Assembly (NCBI GenBank): GCA_029936705.1
Contig: JAPYSD010000024.1
Span: forward strand, 1 to 17,610
Source of the DNA: Croceicoccus sp.
GTDB lineage: Bacteria; Pseudomonadota; Alphaproteobacteria; Sphingomonadales; Sphingomonadaceae
Direction: 5' to 3'
Length of the DNA: 17,610 nucleotides
Positions within the stretch are counted from its first letter, which is position 1; every line of letters begins with the position of its first letter. Below the pieces are notes generated by a model. It did not search any database. It was not told the DNA's origin and saw only the letters and a list, made by a program, of their open reading frames with translations. Shown here in pieces: positions 14,007-17,610 of this stretch. Made by a program: the position numbers and the translations under genes.

Positions 14007-14821
14007 GCGGCTTCGCCCACCTCGTCACGGCGCTCGATCGCCGGCAGGTTCAGCGCCTTGACCAGCGACCGCAGTTCCTGCCGCGCGACGAGGTGGCTGG
14101 TGCCCATGTCGCCCAGGTGCCCCTTGTCCAGCAGGGTCAGCCCGGCTGGAAACAGCTCGCGATAGACGACGCGTTCGGACAGGCCCGGCGCAGTGCGGAA
14201 CCCGACGCGCTTGGACAGTTCGCTCAGCGCGAATTCCAGGCGGCGCATGTTGCGCGCCTCGATATGCTGGGTGCGGTTGCGCACCACGATCCAGTCCATC
14301 TCGCGCCGCCCGCCCTGCGTTGCCAGGCCGCGCTTCTTGCGCGCCTCGAACATCAGTTCGGCATAGAACGACAGCTTCTTGACCTTGAACGTGTCGGGAT
14401 CGACATGGCCGAACAGGTCGAAATCGACGAAGCTGTCATTCAGCGGCGTCACCAGCGTATCCGCCGTCGTGGCGACATGGCGCGCGTATTTGTCGTCGCG
14501 GCCCGCGGTGTCGAAGATCAGGAAATCCATCCCCTCGCTCGCTTCCTCGATCATGGCTTCCAGCACCTCGATGCTGGGGCCGCCGAACACGCCGACCATC
14601 GCGCCGGGCAGTTCGATGCCGCGGCGCTTCTCGGTGTCCAGCCGGTTCTCGAAATAGCGGAAAAACGTGCGCTGCCGGTGGTCGAGATCGAGCGCGGCGA
14701 CCTTGGCCCCCTGGTAGGCGAGCGCCACGGCGACATGGACCGCGGTGGTCGATTTGCCCGTCCCGCCCTTTTCATTGGCGAACACGATGCGGTGCGGGGC
14801 GCTTCTGGGTGGCTGGCTCAT
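14003..14821 (-). CDS. mipZ: division-plane positioning ATPase MipZ
   Basis: MipZ is a ParA/MinD-family P-loop ATPase that in Caulobacter forms a gradient from the ParB-bound pole and blocks FtsZ ring assembly away from midcell. The deviant Walker A, NEKGGTGKST (16-25), with the signature Lys of this family, is visible. It is followed by AALDLDHRQRTFFRYFENR (43-61), which is distinctive of MipZ rather than ParA, and FDTAGRDDKYAR (about 104-115). The 272 residues match the usual length. No parB or minD is seen in the window. The ATG at 14821 has no strong ribosome site. It is divergent from panC across 98 bases and overlaps the following J-domain gene by four bases. Confidence 0.94.
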   Translation of the reverse strand: MSQPPRSAPHRIVFANEKGGTGKSTTAVHVAVALAYQGAKVAALDLDHRQRTFFRYFENRLDTEKRRGIELPGAMVGVFGGPSIEVLEAMIEEASEGMDFLIFDTAGRDDKYARHVATTADTLVTPLNDSFVDFDLFGHVDPDTFKVKKLSFYAELMFEARKKRGLATQGGRREMDWIVVRNRTQHIEARNMRRLEFALSELSKRVGFRTAPGLSERVVYRELFPAGLTLLDKGHLGDMGTSHLVARQELRSLVKALNLPAIERRDEVGEAA

Positions 14822-14919
14822 AGGTCGGTCAACTCGTTACGCCAAATGGCTTTACGCTGCCGGATTGCGCGTTACACCCGCGCCGACATTACCACAGACT
14901 ACCAAGCGGGACTCCCTGT

Positions 14920-15780
14920 ATGCAAACCGTTCACGCGCTGAATCCACTACGGCAAACGGTGGACGCCCTGCGCGGGCGGTCCGGCGGGGGCGCAAGGCTG
15001 GCGCTGGTGCCCACGATGGGCGCCCTGCACGAGGGGCACCTGACGCTGGTGCGCCGCGCGAAAGAGCTGGCCGATCTGGTCGCGGTGTCGATCTTCGTGA
15101 ACCCCAGGCAATTCGGCCCGAACGAGGATCTGGACGCCTATCCCCGCCAGATGGAGAGCGACAGCCGCCTGCTGGAGGCCGAGGGCGTAGACCTGCTGTG
15201 GGCGCCCGATGGCGCCGCGATGTACCCCGAAGGCTATGCGACGAATATCAGCGTGTCGGGCGTCAGCGCGGGGCTGTGCGGCGCGGACCGGCCCGGCCAT
15301 TTCGACGGGGTGGCCACCGTGGTGTGCAAGCTGTTCAACCAGGTCCGCCCCGATATCGCGCTGTTCGGGGAAAAGGACTGGCAGCAACTCGCCGTCATCC
15401 GCCGCATGGCCCGCGACCTCGACCTGACGCAGCCGCACGTGGACGCCATCATCGGCGTGCCCATCGTGCGCGAGGTGGACGGCCTCGCGATGAGCTCGCG
15501 CAACGCTTACCTGTCGCCCGATCAGCGGCGGGCGGCGGGCCAGCTCAACGCCGCGATGCGCGCGGCCATCGCGCGGCTCGGCGGCGCCGACGATGCGGCC
15601 GCCGTCATGGCGGACCTGAAGGCCGCGATCCTTGCCGCCGGGTTCGACAGCATCGACTATGCCGAATTGCGCGACGCGAACAGCATCGCGCTGCTGGACG
15701 CGCCCGGCGGCAATGCGCGGCTTTTCGTCGCGGCGCGGATCGGCGGCACGCGGTTGATCGACAATATGGCGCTGCGGTGA
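14920..15780 (+). CDS. panC: pantothenate synthetase
   Basis: PanC joins D-pantoate and beta-alanine with ATP to make pantothenate, the precursor of coenzyme A. The 286 residues match the family. Seen are PTMGALHEGH (31-40, with the HIGH-type nucleotide motif), IFVNPRQFGPNEDLD (58-72), FGEKDWQQL (149-157, using KDxQQ to bind the substrates) and REVDGLAMSSRN (184-195, containing the KMSKS-like loop). The ATG has no clear ribosome site (only a weak GCGGG about ten bases back). It reads divergently from mipZ. The CHAD gene starts 53 bases after its stop with no terminator visible between them, so a shared transcript is possible. Confidence 0.96.
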   Translation: MQTVHALNPLRQTVDALRGRSGGGARLALVPTMGALHEGHLTLVRRAKELADLVAVSIFVNPRQFGPNEDLDAYPRQMESDSRLLEAEGVDLLWAPDGAAMYPEGYATNISVSGVSAGLCGADRPGHFDGVATVVCKLFNQVRPDIALFGEKDWQQLAVIRRMARDLDLTQPHVDAIIGVPIVREVDGLAMSSRNAYLSPDQRRAAGQLNAAMRAAIARLGGADDAAAVMADLKAAILAAGFDSIDYAELRDANSIALLDAPGGNARLFVAARIGGTRLIDNMALR

Positions 15781-15833
15781 CGCGCGCGCCGCGGCGCTTG
15801 GCAAGACCCGGCTTCGCGGCGTAGCATCGCGCG

Positions 15834-16730
15834 GTGCCCTATCGCCTGAAACACAAGGACGGATCCGTCACCAACGCCCTGCGGCGCATCGCGGACGAGC
15901 AGATCGGCAAGGCGCTCGCCTCGATCGAAAATGCCGAGAGGGCCGAGGCGGTGCACGACGTGCGCAAACGCTGCAAGAAGCTGCGCGGACTGATCCGCCT
16001 CGTCCGCCCGGCATTCGGCGATTACGCGGACGAGAACGCGGCGTTTCGCGAGACTGCGCACATGATCTCGGGCGCGCGCGATGCCAAGGTGATGCAGGAC
16101 ACCTACGATCTGCTGGTCGCGAAATATGACGGGCAGGTCGACCGCAGCGCGCTCGGCCCGATCCGCCGCCGCTTCACCATGGACCGCAAGGCGCGGGTGG
16201 AGGACGGCGGCGTCGACGACCGGCTTGACGAGGCGCGCACGCGCCTGGTCGAGGCGCGCGAACGCGCGCGGTCGTGGACGCTGGACGCGGACGACTGGGA
16301 AGCGGTTTCGGGCGGGCTGGCAAAGACCTATGGCCGCGCGGTCAAGGCGGCGACCAAGGCGCGGGCCCACCCGGATGGCGAGGTCCTGCACGAATTGCGC
16401 AAGCGCGTGAAATACCACTGGTATCACAGCCGGCTGCTGGAAAACCTCTGGCCCGAGATGATGTCCGCCCGCCAGCACGCGGCCAAGGCCTTGTCCGACA
16501 TCCTCGGCGATCATCACGACCTCGACGTATTCGCGCAGACGCTGGCGGACGATCCCGATGCCTTTGGCAGCAGCACCGATGTCGAGGTGGCGATCGGCCT
16601 TGCCCGCGCGCGGCAGGAACGGCTGGAGCAGCAGGCCTGGCCGATCCTCGACCGCATGCTGGCGCAAGAACCGAAGATGCTGGGCCGCCATATGCAGGCG
16701 CTGTGGACTGCCTGGCAGCGGGACCGCTGA
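15834..16730 (+). CDS. CHAD domain-containing protein
   Basis: CHAD domains are alpha-helical, rich in conserved His and basic residues, and known members bind polyphosphate. The 298-residue protein has the two repeated halves of the domain. The first is marked by VHDVRKRCKKLRGLIRLVRP (40-59). The second is marked by VLHELRKRVKYHWYHSRLLE (184-203), followed by LGDHHDLDVF (224-233). No catalytic domain is fused. It starts at a GTG (15834) without a clear ribosome site and is followed after three bases by a CYTH-domain gene. This is a frequent pairing, since the two domains also occur fused as CYTH-CHAD triphosphatases. A role in polyphosphate binding or granule association is inferred from the family, not shown here. 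Confidence 0.9.
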   Translation: MPYRLKHKDGSVTNALRRIADEQIGKALASIENAERAEAVHDVRKRCKKLRGLIRLVRPAFGDYADENAAFRETAHMISGARDAKVMQDTYDLLVAKYDGQVDRSALGPIRRRFTMDRKARVEDGGVDDRLDEARTRLVEARERARSWTLDADDWEAVSGGLAKTYGRAVKAATKARAHPDGEVLHELRKRVKYHWYHSRLLENLWPEMMSARQHAAKALSDILGDHHDLDVFAQTLADDPDAFGSSTDVEVAIGLARARQERLEQQAWPILDRMLAQEPKMLGRHMQALWTAWQRDR

Positions 16731-16733
16731 TCC

Positions 16734-17189
16734 ATGGGGACCGAGACCGAGCGCAAGTTCCGCGTGACCGGCACCGGCTGGCAGAACCTCGCGGACGGCG
16801 GGCGGCATATCCTGCAGGCCTATGTCGCGCTGGACGATGAGCGGCAGGTGCGGGTTCGCATCATCGACCGCGCAAACGCGCTGCTGACCATCAAGATCGG
16901 CGGCGCGGCGCTTTCGCGGGCCGAGTTCGAATATGCCATCCCCCTGCCCGATGCCCGGGCGCTGATCGGCCGCTGCGTCGGCCAGCCCATCGCCAAGACC
17001 CGCTTCCGCGTGCCTGCCGGGCGTGACCTTACCTGGGAAATCGACCGGTTCGAGGACCGCCACGACGAGCTGGTCCTGGCCGAGATCGAGCTGCCGAGCG
17101 AGGACGCGGCCTTCGACCGGCCCGACTGGCTGGGCGAGGAAGTCACCGGCGATCCCGCCTGCTACAACGCCGCACTGGCGCGCGGCTAG
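16734..17189 (+). CDS. CYTH domain protein, probable inorganic triphosphatase
   Basis: The protein has 151 residues and opens with TETERKF (3-9), the ExExK metal and phosphate motif of the CYTH (triphosphate tunnel metalloenzyme) family. Further ligand-lining blocks are QVRVRII (about 37-43), LTIKIGG (about 51-57), FEYAIPL (about 64-70), WEIDRF (about 101-106) and LAEIELP (about 115-121). The family hydrolyses inorganic triphosphate or makes cAMP; short bacterial stand-alone members are mostly triphosphatases. It is the second gene of a CHAD-CYTH pair, with a three-base gap that suggests coupled translation. The stop lies four bases from the converging outer-membrane gene, leaving no room for a terminator between them. 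Confidence 0.9.
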   Translation: MGTETERKFRVTGTGWQNLADGGRHILQAYVALDDERQVRVRIIDRANALLTIKIGGAALSRAEFEYAIPLPDARALIGRCVGQPIAKTRFRVPAGRDLTWEIDRFEDRHDELVLAEIELPSEDAAFDRPDWLGEEVTGDPACYNAALARG

Positions 17190-17193
17190 TGGC

Positions 17194-17610
17194 TCAGCCC
17201 GCAGGGAACAGGAACGTGACCACGAAGCGCATCCCCCACTTCGCCCCGCCGTCCGGCCTCTCGACGTAATAGCGCCCGCCCAGCCCCAGCGAGACCGGCT
17301 GGTCGCCGAAGCTCGTCAGCTGACTGACCGACACATTGACCGGCACGTTCCACTGCTCGGTCTTCCAGTTGTAGCTGCTTTCCGCATTGATCGAGAATGT
17401 CGCCGCGCTGGGCGTGATATAGGACACGAACGGCTGCACGAAGGCCTGCGACACGTCGGAGCGGCTGTCCGATCCCGCGACCGACCAGATCTGGTTCGCC
17501 AGCAGCCCCACCGTCAGCGACCCCGCCTGCTTCAGCACGACCGCCGTCGGGCCGATCCCCCATTTCTTGCCGCCCAGCGCGCCATCGGTCGCTGTCGGCA
17601 GCAGGAACGC
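17194..17610 (-). CDS. outer-membrane-type transporter protein (neuromedin-U-like), C-terminal part
   Basis: The frame remains open to the window edge, so only the last 138 residues are present and the N-terminus lies beyond 17610. The sequence includes FLLPTATDGALGGKKWGIGP, then LLANQIWSVAG, VQPFVSYITPSAATFSINAE, YNWKTEQWNVPVNVSVSQL and a closing GMRFVVTFLFPAG. Alternating polar and apolar residues, with aromatic ends, fit beta-strands of an outer-membrane barrel. I recall such proteins in proteobacteria annotated as transporter or neuromedin U; substrate and function are not known. A GTG at 17538 is inside the coding sequence and should not be taken as the start. Confidence 0.75.
   Translation of the reverse strand, partial: AFLLPTATDGALGGKKWGIGPTAVVLKQAGSLTVGLLANQIWSVAGSDSRSDVSQAFVQPFVSYITPSAATFSINAESSYNWKTEQWNVPVNVSVSQLTSFGDQPVSLGLGGRYYVERPDGGAKWGMRFVVTFLFPAG

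Noticed and set aside
15657..17063. 468-codon minus-strand frame opposite panC, CHAD and CYTH genes
   Set aside because: It is antisense to three genes with clear motifs and shows the His/Arg/Ala-rich composition of shadow frames.

Overview
This window looks like ordinary core chromosome from a high-GC alphaproteobacterium, most likely a sphingomonad (Sphingomonas/Sphingobium/Novosphingobium group). The indicators are a MipZ division-site ATPase, a tonB-exbB-exbD-exbD operon with an alphaproteobacterial-type TonB, a neuromedin-U-like outer-membrane protein at the right edge, and strongly GC-biased third codon positions. The taxonomic call rests on remembered family resemblance, not on a search. 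I see no transposase, integrase, phage gene, CRISPR array, tRNA or rRNA.

Layout. From 3 to 2443, all on the minus strand, lies a tightly packed run read prs (PRPP synthetase) -> hisN (histidinol phosphatase) -> a gamma-glutamylcyclotransferase-like gene -> a small membrane protein. Prs makes PRPP, which feeds histidine biosynthesis, and HisN removes phosphate from histidinol phosphate near its end. At 2599-2859 a small anchored protein gene runs on the plus strand. From 2866 to 5334 (minus) are hom (homoserine dehydrogenase) and glpX (class II fructose-1,6-bisphosphatase). At 5464-6327 (minus) is a predicted exported protein of unknown function.

A divergent 379-base control region (6328-6706) separates the exported-protein gene from the plus-strand operon tonB-exbB-exbD1-exbD2 (6707-9364). 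This operon encodes the inner-membrane motor that energises TonB-dependent outer-membrane receptors. It carries prominent hairpins in its spacers and ends in a clear intrinsic terminator at 9388-9416. Converging on it is a minus-strand Lhr-like DEXH helicase (9428-11854) of the ligase-associated DNA damage response type.

Upstream of the helicase, 11855-12222 is non-coding and holds two intrinsic-terminator hairpins, both oriented on the minus strand. One ends the phosphomannomutase/phosphoglucomutase gene (12223-13635); the other sits in the presumed leader of the helicase gene. Next, on the minus strand, mipZ (14003-14821) overlaps a small membrane-anchored J-domain gene (13722-14006). Divergent from mipZ are panC (14920-15780), then a CHAD-domain gene and a CYTH-domain gene as a tight pair (15834-17189). 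The window ends inside a minus-strand outer-membrane-type protein gene (17194 to beyond 17610).

The hunt found no convincing new multi-gene system. The best second-look items are the terminator placed in the helicase leader, the hairpins inside the tonB-exb operon, the two dissimilar ExbD proteins (one with an added segment and two cysteines), the overlap of mipZ with a J-domain gene, a 19-codon high-GC3 reading frame between hom and glpX, and a possible ATC start for the cyclotransferase gene.
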